This document shows positions 1-5,134 of a stretch of 7,655 bases of DNA, one piece after another (position 1 is the first letter of the stretch; every line of letters starts with the position of its first letter). Under the pieces are notes generated by a model. That model saw only the letters and a list, made by a program, of their open reading frames with translations, was not told the DNA's origin and searched no databases. Position numbers and translations under genes: made by a program. Source of the stretch: Solirubrobacterales bacterium (GTDB lineage Bacteria; Actinomycetota; Thermoleophilia; Solirubrobacterales; Solirubrobacteraceae); contig JACCQW010000133.1 in NCBI GenBank assembly GCA_013813955.1, positions 1 through 7,655 of the forward strand, written 5' to 3'.

Positions 1-989
1 CGCGCGGCGTTCTCGTTCATGTCGCCGGCCACCGGCACCGCGACGATCGTGCAGCCCGACGCCAGCGCGCGGGCCACGGTCCCGTGCCCGCCGTGGCAGA
101 CGACGAGGTCGCACTGCGCCATCGTGCGCGAGTAGGACAGCCACTCGACGACTCGCGCGTTGGCGGGCACGTCGAGCGGCGGGTCGGGCATGCGGCGGTT
201 GTACGTCGCCAGCACCCGGACCGGCATGCCGGCCAGCCCCTCCAGGGCCGCGCGCAGCAGCCGGTGCCCGGGGTCCTGCGAGGTCGAGGGCGCCACGAGC
301 ACCAGCGGCTGGTCCCCCGGCGGCAGCTCGACGTCGCCGAACGGGGGCTCCCACAGCAGCGGGCCGGTCACGTGCGTCCGCGCCGGCCAGGCGCGCGGGT
401 ACTCGAGCTGCGGGAACGTCGCGACGAGGCACAGCGCCTCGCTGATTCCCCCGTGCACACGGTCGAGCGCCGCCAGCCCCAGCCGCCGCCGGGTCTCGTT
501 GAGCTCGCAGCGGCCGAGCTCCAGCCCGCGGCGCATGAGCGGGTCGGTGCGCTGCCACGCCGCCCTCCCGGCCGCGGTGCGCGGCAGGCGCGCCCCGATC
601 GAATAGGGCGCGAAGCCCGGCGGGAAGCGCGGGTCGACGTGGGGGATGACCGTGGCCACCGGCACCCCCTCCAGCTCGCCGGCCAGCGCGGGCGCCAGCG
701 TGAGGATGTCGGCCACGACCGCATCCGGCGCGACGCCGGCCACCAGCTCGCGCGTGCTCGACACGGCGCGGACCACCGCCTGGTAGGGCTTCATCGGCTG
801 CTGCAACGTGGGGAAGACGTGGTACTCCGGCGCGGGCGCGAAGGCCATGCCCTCGGCCTCGACGTCCGCGCGCCAGCGCTCCCACGTCTGAAGCGTGACC
901 GCATGGCCGCGGCCGGTCAGCTCGCGCCCGAGGGCGATGACCGGGAACGCGTGGCCCGGATCGCCGAACGCGCCGAGGAGGAGCCTCAG
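1..989 (-). CDS. GT1-family (MGT/UGT-like) glycosyltransferase, C-terminus cut by window edge
   Basis: Reading the minus strand from 989 gives 329 uninterrupted codons that continue past the left edge. The protein opens with (M)RLLLGAFGDPGHAFPVIALG, the N-terminal signature of GT-B fold glycosyltransferases of the macrolide/UDP-glycosyltransferase type (small hydrophobic strand, then GxPGH, then a helix). Near residues 299-304 it has HGGHGT, followed by a GDMNENAAR-like segment; this is the conserved nucleotide-sugar binding part of the C-terminal domain. Such enzymes move a sugar from an NDP-sugar onto a small hydrophobic acceptor in the cytoplasm; donor and acceptor cannot be told from sequence. 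The start is unusual. There is no ATG, GTG or TTG in this frame in the roughly 90 nt upstream of 989 that I read, and the first internal ATG is about 45 codons in, which would remove the whole GxPGH strand. The CTG at 989-987 fits the family N-terminus exactly and overlaps the stop of the preceding oxidoreductase gene as CTGA. The two are therefore probably cotranscribed and translationally coupled. Family call is firm; substrate is unknown. Confidence 0.88.
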   Translation of the reverse strand, partial: MRLLLGAFGDPGHAFPVIALGRELTGRGHAVTLQTWERWRADVEAEGMAFAPAPEYHVFPTLQQPMKPYQAVVRAVSSTRELVAGVAPDAVVADILTLAPALAGELEGVPVATVIPHVDPRFPPGFAPYSIGARLPRTAAGRAAWQRTDPLMRRGLELGRCELNETRRRLGLAALDRVHGGISEALCLVATFPQLEYPRAWPARTHVTGPLLWEPPFGDVELPPGDQPLVLVAPSTSQDPGHRLLRAALEGLAGMPVRVLATYNRRMPDPPLDVPANARVVEWLSYSRTMAQCDLVVCHGGHGTVARALASGCTIVAVPVAGDMNENAA

Positions 990-2020
990 GCCGCCAGCTC
1001 CGCGATCAGTCGCAGCTGCTCGAGGCGGCCGTCCTTGTCGAAGGCCAGCGGGGTGACCCCCAGCGTTCCCACGCCGGCGTCGCGGTAGACCGCGATGCGC
1101 TCGCGCACGTGGTCCTTGGGACCGCACAGCGAGACGGTGTCGATCAGCTCGTCGGACAGGCGCGCCATCGCCTCATCGCGCTTGCCCTCGAGGTAGAGGT
1201 CCTGGACCTCCTTGGCCTCCTGCTCGAACCCGTAGCGCTGGACGAGCGCGTTGTAGAAGTTCTTCTCGCGCGAGCCCATGCCCCCGACGTACAGCGCGAT
1301 GAAGGGCCGCACGGCATCCCGCGCCGCCTCGACGTCGTCGGTGATGAAGACGTTGACCGTCGGGCAGATGTCGAAGTGCTCCAGCGAGCGCCCGCTGCGC
1401 GCCGCGCCCTCCCGCAGCAGCGGCGTGAACTCCGCGACGTGCTCGGGGGAGAAGAGCGTGGGGATCCAGCCGTCGGCGATCTCGCCGGCGAGCGTGGTGT
1501 TGTTCGGCCCGATCGCCGCGAGGTAGATCGGGATCTGCTCTTGCATGGGGGAGATCGTCAGCTTCAGCGCCTTGCCCGGCCCGTCGGGCAGCGGCAGCTG
1601 GAGCGTCTCCCCGGAGAACTCCACGCGCTCGCGGGCGAGCGCCTTGCGCACGACTGCGACGTACTCGCGGGTGCGCTGGATCTGCTTGGCGAAGCGCTGC
1701 CCGTGCCAGCCCTCCGCGACCTGCGGCCCGGAGGACCCGATGCCCAGCAGCATGCGCCCGCCCGAGAGCTGGTCTATGGTCGCCGCCGTCATCGCGGTCA
1801 TGGCCGCGCTACGGGCGGGCATCTGGAAGATCGCCGAGCCGAGCTTGATCGTCGTGGTCTGCCCGGCGAGCCAGCCGAGGATCGTCGCCGCGTCCGAGCC
1901 ATAGGCCTCGGCGGTCCAGACCGAGTCATACCCGAGCCGCTCGGCCTCCTGGACGATCTCGCGCTGGTCCTCCGACGTGAGCCCCAGGCCCCAGTAGCCG
2001 ATGTGCACGCCCAGCTTCAT
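986..2020 (-). CDS. LLM-class F420-dependent oxidoreductase
   Basis: A 344-residue protein of the bacterial luciferase-like monooxygenase superfamily (TIM-barrel; most actinobacterial members use coenzyme F420). Visible family features are the MKLGVHIGYWG first strand, the LGYDSVWTAEAYGSDA segment at about residues 29-44, the GGRMLLGIGSSGPQVAEGWHG block that lines the cofactor site, and a C-terminal SDELIDTVSLCGPKDHVRERI segment followed by a GVGTLGVTPLAFD strand. Length is usual for the family. The ATG at 2020-2018 is preceded by AAAGGGA about 10 nt upstream. The gene is first in a minus-strand pair with the glycosyltransferase, overlapping it by 4 nt, so both may act on one small-molecule pathway; that link is inference. 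The substrate cannot be assigned: the superfamily covers hydride transfer to alcohols, enoyl compounds, F420-dependent sugar-phosphate oxidation and monooxygenation. No F420-synthesis gene is in view. Confidence 0.9.
   Translation of the reverse strand: MKLGVHIGYWGLGLTSEDQREIVQEAERLGYDSVWTAEAYGSDAATILGWLAGQTTTIKLGSAIFQMPARSAAMTAMTAATIDQLSGGRMLLGIGSSGPQVAEGWHGQRFAKQIQRTREYVAVVRKALARERVEFSGETLQLPLPDGPGKALKLTISPMQEQIPIYLAAIGPNNTTLAGEIADGWIPTLFSPEHVAEFTPLLREGAARSGRSLEHFDICPTVNVFITDDVEAARDAVRPFIALYVGGMGSREKNFYNALVQRYGFEQEAKEVQDLYLEGKRDEAMARLSDELIDTVSLCGPKDHVRERIAVYRDAGVGTLGVTPLAFDKDGRLEQLRLIAELAA
998..1001 (-). promoter_or_regulatory. Shine-Dalgarno-like GGAG supporting the CTG start
   Basis: On the minus strand GGAG lies 8 nt before the proposed CTG start at 989, inside the last codons of the upstream oxidoreductase gene. 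The spacing is normal for a ribosome binding site and supports initiation at CTG. Confidence 0.5.
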
Positions 2021-2053
2021 GATGCAAGATCCCTTTCAGGTGGAGGAGCGGAC

Positions 2054-2082
2054 TTGTCGCCCGCGACGCCCTGCCCTAGGGT
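2054..2082 (+). promoter_or_regulatory. Sigma70-type promoter for the 171-residue hypothetical gene
   Basis: TTGTCG (2054-2059) and TAGGGT (2077-2082) are separated by exactly 17 nt, the optimal spacer for the housekeeping sigma factor. A start site near 2089 would give a leader of about 25 nt before the ATG at 2114. No purine-rich ribosome binding site precedes that ATG. Confidence 0.55.
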
Positions 2083-2100
2083 CGCCGGGCGCTGTGCAAA
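2073..2100 (-). promoter_or_regulatory. Possible promoter for the LLM oxidoreductase-glycosyltransferase pair
   Basis: On the minus strand TTTGCA (2100-2095) is followed after 16 nt by TAGGGC (2078-2073), a -35/-10-like arrangement pointing at the oxidoreductase gene. Its -10 shares the CCCTAGGG palindrome (2074-2081) with the better plus-strand promoter. The match is weak and inferred from spacing. Confidence 0.3.
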
Positions 2101-2113
2101 CGGCGCACACCCT

Positions 2114-2629
2114 ATGCCACGCACTCACCGATCACCCGTAGAGGACCTGCGCCTCACCATCGACTGCCTGCCGCCCCACACTCGTGAGGCGATGCTCGAG
2201 GGCGTGCGTGCGCATCCGATCATCGTGGGCGCCTACGTGGACCGTGACGGGGGCATGTGCCCGATGCTCGCCGCCCATCGCCACGGCGGGCGCACCAACT
2301 TCGTCTCCTTCGCCCGGGCGTGGGATCGCTTCGCCCGCGCCCCGCTGGGCCGCACGTCACGGCGGGCGACCGAGCGCGAGGTCCGCGTGCTCATCGGCCA
2401 GCTCGAGGCGAGCATCGGGTCCGCGGAGCCGCGGGCGCTCGACTCGGCGATCACCGAGCACCAAGCGCTCTCGCGCGACCGCCGCAGCCGCGAGGCCGCC
2501 GGCACCGGCGGCTGGGGCTGGCTGCGCCGCCGTGGGACCGAGCAGCTCACGCCCGAGCCGGAGCATCTCACGCCCGAGCCCGCGCTCGCCGCCTCCGCGG
2601 ACGAGCGCGAGCGCGAGCTCGTCTCCTAG
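2114..2629 (+). CDS. Hypothetical protein, 171 residues, unknown function
   Basis: A soluble 171-residue protein with no signal peptide or membrane segment. Residues about 1-110 look like a folded, conserved-type domain: an N-terminal THRSPVEDLRLTIDCLPPHTREAMLEGV helix region, then a compact IIVGAYVDRDGGMCPMLAAHR and GGRTNFVSFARAWDRFA core, then an arginine-rich helix ending near LIGQLEASI. The general shape reminds me of small uncharacterised proteins of Thermoleophilia, but I cannot name a family. From about residue 135 on it is low complexity (charged, with GGWGWLRRRG and two copies of LTPEPE) and probably disordered. The ATG at 2114 is chosen because it sits 25 nt after a well-spaced promoter and the frame upstream lies antisense to the oxidoreductase gene. 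It lacks a clear Shine-Dalgarno sequence. The gene is divergent from the oxidoreductase and convergent with the dehydrogenase, sharing a 4-nt stop overlap with the latter. Confidence 0.8.
   Translation: MPRTHRSPVEDLRLTIDCLPPHTREAMLEGVRAHPIIVGAYVDRDGGMCPMLAAHRHGGRTNFVSFARAWDRFARAPLGRTSRRATEREVRVLIGQLEASIGSAEPRALDSAITEHQALSRDRRSREAAGTGGWGWLRRRGTEQLTPEPEHLTPEPALAASADERERELVS
2546..2580 (+). repeat. Two copies of a 14-nt direct repeat, period 21 nt
   Basis: CTCACGCCCGAGCC occurs at 2546-2559 and 2567-2580. The 21-nt period keeps the reading frame and encodes LTPEP twice in the acidic, proline-containing tail of the hypothetical protein. Probably a small in-frame tandem duplication. Confidence 0.8.
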
Positions 2630-3363
2630 GCACTCGGGATCCCGAGCTCCCCGCCGGGGAGGTCGAATACGATCTCCGGGATGACGCAGCCCGGCGTCAG
2701 CGCGAGCAGCATCCGCACCGCGGCCACGATGTCCGAGGTCTGGATCATGGCCTCGGGCGGCACCTGGCCCTTGACGAAGTCGGTCATCGGCGTGTCCACG
2801 AACGCCGGGCACAGCGCCGTGGACTTGATGCCGTCGGCGTTGAGCTCCTTGTTCATCGCCTGCGTGAATCCCACCACGCCGAACTTCGTGGCGGAGTAGA
2901 TGCTCAGCCACGCCTCGCCGCGCTTGCCGGCGACCGAGGCGGTGTTGACCACCAGCGCGTTGCGATGCTCGGCGCCCGCCGCCCTGAGCAGGTCGATCGT
3001 CTCGCGGTAGAAGATGGGGATCGCACGCAGGTTGGTGTTGATCTGGATGTCCATGCGCTTCGTGGCGATCTCGCCCACGGGCGCGCCGATGCCCACACCA
3101 GCGTTGTTGACAAGGACGTCCAGGCGCCCGTAGGCCGCCCGGTGCGCGGCCACGACGGCCTGGATCCCGGCTTCGTCGCCGAGGTCGGCGGCAACATGCT
3201 GGACCTCGAGCCCCTCGCCCTGGAGCTCCTCGAAGGCGGCCTGCAGCTTCTCCGGACGCCGGGCGGCCATGGTCACCGCGTGGCCCTCCTGGCCGAGCAT
3301 GCGTGCCACGGCGAGGCCGATCCCGCTCGAAGCCCCCGTCACGATCGCCGCGCGATCAGCCAT
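2626..3363 (-). CDS. Short-chain dehydrogenase/reductase (classical SDR, NADP(H)-type)
   Basis: A 245-residue single-domain Rossmann oxidoreductase with all classical SDR marks: the TGASSGIG nucleotide-binding loop at residues 9-16, D60 after strand 3, NNAG at 86-89, and a catalytic tetrad that I place at N111, S143, Y156 and K160 (YSATK). The basic pair R35-R36 after strand 2 favours NADP(H) over NAD(H), by general SDR rules. The C-terminal PGCVIPEIVFDLPGGELG replaces the usual 'dGG' tail and likely shapes the substrate lid. The substrate cannot be named; an alcohol/ketone or a 3-hydroxyacyl compound is typical. The ATG at 3363-3361 has AGGGGA about 8 nt upstream. The gene diverges from the lipoprotein gene over a 73-bp spacer, and its TAG stop shares the palindrome CTAG (2626-2629) with the convergent gene, so neither has room for its own terminator outside the other's coding sequence. 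Confidence 0.93.
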   Translation of the reverse strand: MADRAAIVTGASSGIGLAVARMLGQEGHAVTMAARRPEKLQAAFEELQGEGLEVQHVAADLGDEAGIQAVVAAHRAAYGRLDVLVNNAGVGIGAPVGEIATKRMDIQINTNLRAIPIFYRETIDLLRAAGAEHRNALVVNTASVAGKRGEAWLSIYSATKFGVVGFTQAMNKELNADGIKSTALCPAFVDTPMTDFVKGQVPPEAMIQTSDIVAAVRMLLALTPGCVIPEIVFDLPGGELGIPSA

Positions 3364-3420
3364 GTGGTCCGTCCCCTCGTTCGGTGGTGGGATGCGGCGC
3401 TATCCAATCACGCGACCACC

Positions 3421-3426
3421 TAGAGT
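3421..3426 (+). promoter_or_regulatory. -10 element (TAGAGT) just before the lipoprotein gene
   Basis: TAGAGT ends 10 nt before the ATG at 3437. A start site 7 nt downstream of the box would fall near 3433, giving a leader of about four nucleotides, that is, an essentially leaderless mRNA. No convincing -35 hexamer is visible at the expected distance, and there is no Shine-Dalgarno sequence before the ATG, which agrees with leaderless initiation. Confidence 0.45.
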
Positions 3427-3436
3427 TGCCCGTCGC

Positions 3437-4414
3437 ATGACGAGGCTTCTCACCGTCCTTGTGCTCCTGCCCGCGCTCGGCCTCGCCGCCTGCGGCTCCG
3501 ACGACGACGGCGGAGCGGCGCCGGCCCCGCCGGAGCCCATGTCCGCGGCCGAGCCGGCCGACTTCCCCGCCGCGAAGGGCAAGACGCTCGCACAGCTCAC
3601 GGCGGACAAGCCCGAGGGCGCAATCCTCGCGCTCGCCGTCTCGCAGCTGAAGGTGGGCGAGAACCGCGTCGCCTTCGCGCTGTTCGACCGCGCGCGCAAG
3701 CAGATGGACGTCGCCGCGGTGGCGGCCTACACCGCGCGCACCGACGGCAGCGACCTGCGCGGACCCTATGTCGCGCGCAAGGAGTCGCTGCGCGTCGACC
3801 CGCAGTACCGCAGCGCGCAGACCGAGGCCGACCTGGCCAGCGGCGACGCGTTCTACGTGGCACGGGTGCCGTTTGAGGAGCGCGGGCAGCGCCAGGTCGT
3901 CGGTCTCGCGCGGCTGGACGGGCGCCTGGTCGCCGCCAACCCGCTGCAGCCCGCGACGGTCGGGTCCAAGAACGGCCCGCCAGAGGTCGGTGACGAGGCG
4001 ATCGACATCCACACGCTGACCGCCGCCGACGTCGGCGGGGACCTCGAGAAGATCACCACGCGCATCCCGCCCGCCGAGGAGCTGCTGAAGACCGACTTCG
4101 CCGATGTGCGCGGCAAGAAGCCGGCCGTGTTGCTGTTCGCGACGCCCGCGCTGTGCGCCTCGCGCACGTGCGGCCCGGTGGTCGACATCGCCGAGCAGGT
4201 GCGCGCGCAGAGCGGTGAGGGCGTCGAGTTCATCCAGCAGGAGATCTACGTCGACAACAACCCGTCCAAGGGCTTTCGCGAACAGGTCTCCAAGTGGCGG
4301 CTGCCGACCGAGCCCTGGGCCTACGTGATCGACCGGTCCGGCAAGGTCGCCGCGCGCTTCGAGGGCGTCTTCTCGGTCGGCGAGCTCGCGCGCGCGGTCG
4401 AGAAGGTCAAGTAG
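3437..4414 (+). CDS. Lipoprotein with C-terminal thioredoxin-like domain
   Basis: 325 residues. A short signal peptide (TRL, then a hydrophobic stretch) ends in the lipobox LAAC with C19 as the lipidated cysteine, followed by an acidic GSDDDGG and proline/alanine linker. The protein should therefore be anchored on the outer face of the membrane. Residues about 60-180 form a beta-rich region starting with ENRVAFALFDRARK, which resembles an Ig-like or carrier-type beta domain. Residues about 225-325 look thioredoxin-like: a PAVLLFATPALCASRTCGPVVDIAEQV strand-active site-helix, then VEFIQQEIY, a likely cis-proline at P293 (TEPWAYVID), and a final GKVAARFEGVFSVGELARAV helix. The active-site pair is C240 and C245, spaced CX4C instead of CXXC, so ordinary thioredoxin chemistry is uncertain. 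Possible roles are extracytoplasmic redox or metal (copper-chaperone-like) handling; this is inference. The ATG at 3437 is chosen because it starts the signal peptide. A tRNA gene follows after 11 nt. Confidence 0.85.
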   Translation: MTRLLTVLVLLPALGLAACGSDDDGGAAPAPPEPMSAAEPADFPAAKGKTLAQLTADKPEGAILALAVSQLKVGENRVAFALFDRARKQMDVAAVAAYTARTDGSDLRGPYVARKESLRVDPQYRSAQTEADLASGDAFYVARVPFEERGQRQVVGLARLDGRLVAANPLQPATVGSKNGPPEVGDEAIDIHTLTAADVGGDLEKITTRIPPAEELLKTDFADVRGKKPAVLLFATPALCASRTCGPVVDIAEQVRAQSGEGVEFIQQEIYVDNNPSKGFREQVSKWRLPTEPWAYVIDRSGKVAARFEGVFSVGELARAVEKVK

Positions 4415-4425
4415 CGTCCGGCTGC

Positions 4426-4499
4426 GGGCCGGTAGCTCAGCTGGTCAGAGCAGCGGACTCATAATCCGTTCGACGCAGGTTCGAGTCCTGCCCGGCCCA
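4426..4499 (+). tRNA. tRNA with CAT anticodon (probably elongator tRNA-Met)
   Basis: A complete 74-nt cloverleaf can be drawn by hand. The acceptor stem is GGGCCGG (4426-4432) with CCGGCCC (4492-4498), perfectly paired, and the discriminator is A4499. The D-stem GCTC (4435-4438) pairs with GAGC (4448-4451) around a GG-containing loop. The anticodon stem 4453-4457 pairs with 4465-4469 with one G-T wobble. The loop is CTCATAA with anticodon CAT at 4460-4462. The variable loop is 5 nt, and the T-arm GCAGG/CCTGC encloses TTCGAGT. CCA is not encoded. The G1-C72 pair argues against initiator tRNA, which normally lacks a 1-72 pair in bacteria. Elongator Met is my first choice, but tRNA-Ile2, whose CAT is modified to lysidine, has the same loop and cannot be excluded. 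It lies 11 nt after the lipoprotein stop and may depend on read-through transcription. Confidence 0.95.
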
Positions 4500-4547
4500 T
4501 GGCGACGATCCGCTCGCGGACCCGGAGGGATGCGCTGCCTGGCGGGG

Positions 4548-4800
4548 GCCGAGCGGGCTTGGCGGGTCGATGCCCGGTCGCGGCGCACGGCAGTCAAGGA
4601 CCTAGGGTCGGCGTGCTCGGCGATGCAGCTGATTGGCGTTGATTGGTCGCTGCCTTGCACGCCGGTGAGATCGCGGAGCGCTACAGCCTGCGCGGCTACG
4701 ACGCTGTGCACCTGGCCACCGCGCTCGGCGTGAAGAGCCGCGCGACGCCTGGAGCGAAGTCAGGGGCACGCCGGGCTGATACTCGTGGCCTCCGCGCGAC
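4548..4800 (+). pseudogene. Decayed PIN-domain (VapC-like) toxin fragment
   Basis: Frame starting at 4694 encodes GYDAVHLATAL, and just before it HAGEIAERYSLR; this is the hallmark C-terminal part of PIN-domain VapC toxins (AERH-x-LRGYDAVHLA), whose aspartate is one of the acidic metal ligands of the RNase site. Upstream, in a different frame (4548-4652), AERAWRVDARSRRTAVKDL...MQLIGVDWSL matches the preceding helix-strand region of the same family in order and spacing, so one frameshift lies around 4645-4660. Downstream the likely next strand, GLILVAS (4773-4793), is again in the first frame, implying a second shift, and that frame then runs to a stop at 4896. The N-terminal part with the DTSAL-type first aspartate is missing, and no antitoxin gene is visible. 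Individual segments are convincing by eye, the central motif most of all; the outer limits are approximate. Confidence 0.65.
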
Positions 4801-4909
4801 GCCGCACCAGGTCCGCGAACCCAGCCCTGGCCGACGCGATCGAGAAGGTCATGCGCGCGAACCCTCGTGGCCTAGGAGGCAGCGAACGCTGGCTGTGAGC
4901 TCGCCAGGG

Positions 4910-4974
4910 GGCGCCCGGCTTGGGGCCTCACCAGGGCCGGCGCCCGGCCCGCACAAAAACTTCGTTTACGGGCC
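4910..4974. repeat. GC-rich direct and inverted repeat cluster around an AT-rich loop
   Basis: GGCGCCCGGC occurs twice in direct orientation (4910-4919 and 4939-4948). The second copy lies in an inverted repeat GGGCCGG-CGC-CCGGCCC (4934-4950). Overlapping it, GGCCCG (4946-4951) can pair with CGGGCC (4969-4974) around an AT-rich loop that itself contains AAAC-TTC-GTTT (4957-4967). The alternative pairings are mutually exclusive. Function is unknown; in GC-rich DNA part of this may be chance. Confidence 0.45.
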
Positions 4975-5050
4975 CCGCCACTCCGGGAAAGCAACCAGTG
5001 AGACGCCGAGGGGTCGGTTCGGCACATACCCCCCCGCCCCTCCCTTGGCA

Positions 5051-5079
5051 GCGCGCCCGGCGTCCCCCGCCGGGCGCGC
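5051..5079 (+). terminator. Perfect 12-bp GC hairpin, terminator-like
   Basis: GCGCGCCCGGCG (5051-5062) and CGCCGGGCGCGC (5068-5079) are exact inverse complements around a 5-nt TCCCC loop. The following bases are pyrimidine-rich (ATTCTCTCC) but lack a run of T. It may end transcripts coming from the lipoprotein/tRNA side or act as an attenuator in the leader of the RpiR-family gene. Confidence 0.5.
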
Positions 5080-5108
5080 ATTCTCTCCGTCTCGGAAGGG
5101 ACCGGGGC

Positions 5109-5129
5109 AGACCCGTCGAAACAGGGTCT
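5109..5129 (+). promoter_or_regulatory. Hairpin covering the ribosome binding region of the RpiR-family gene
   Basis: AGACCC (5109-5114) pairs perfectly with GGGTCT (5124-5129) across a 9-nt loop. The 3' arm includes most of AGGG (5123-5126), the only Shine-Dalgarno-like sequence at normal distance (8 nt) from the ATG at 5135. AGAC (5109-5112) could instead pair with GTCT at 5089-5092, which would free the binding site. The two-state reading is inference. Confidence 0.4.
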
Positions 5130-5134
5130 CGCCC

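Larger units (their letters stand above)
4500..5134. other. 635-bp stretch without an intact gene
   Basis: Between the tRNA and the RpiR-family gene I find no credible intact gene on either strand. The plus strand is open in one frame from 4643 into the RpiR gene, but this mixes toxin remnant, low-complexity arginine/proline sequence and leader, so it is not one protein. The stretch holds a frameshifted PIN-domain remnant (about 4548-4800), a short AT-rich island at 4953-4968 inside GC-rich inverted and direct repeats (4910-4974), a C-rich tract at 5029-5043, a 12-bp hairpin (5051-5079) and a hairpin abutting the next start codon (5109-5129). Decayed genes beside a tRNA are typical of old insertion sites, but I see no integrase or transposase remains. 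Confidence 0.7.

Noticed and set aside
84..1088. Long plus-strand open frame opposite the glycosyltransferase
   Set aside because: Arginine/proline-rich, low-complexity translation typical of antisense frames in GC-rich DNA; the minus strand has a clear family match.
1109..2113. Upstream extension of the hypothetical gene's open frame
   Set aside because: It runs antisense to the oxidoreductase, while the ATG at 2114 follows a good promoter; the extension shows no protein-like features.
4509..4520. TCCGCTCGCGGA inverted repeat just after the tRNA as a terminator
   Set aside because: Only four usable base pairs and no T-rich tail.
4603..4608. TAGGGT as a promoter in the toxin-remnant region
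   Set aside because: No -35 at 16-18 nt, no gene downstream, and it lies within the remnant's coding sequence, so the match is probably incidental.
4643..5134. Upstream extension of the RpiR-family gene, open from 4643
   Set aside because: The extra residues combine the PIN remnant with low-complexity sequence; RpiR homology starts just after the ATG at 5135. A genuine toxin-regulator fusion is very unlikely.
4953..5134. A known riboswitch in the leader of the RpiR-family gene
   Set aside because: I compared it from memory with cobalamin, fluoride, SAM, c-di-GMP, guanidine and ZTP types and saw no conserved core; only unassigned hairpins can be supported.
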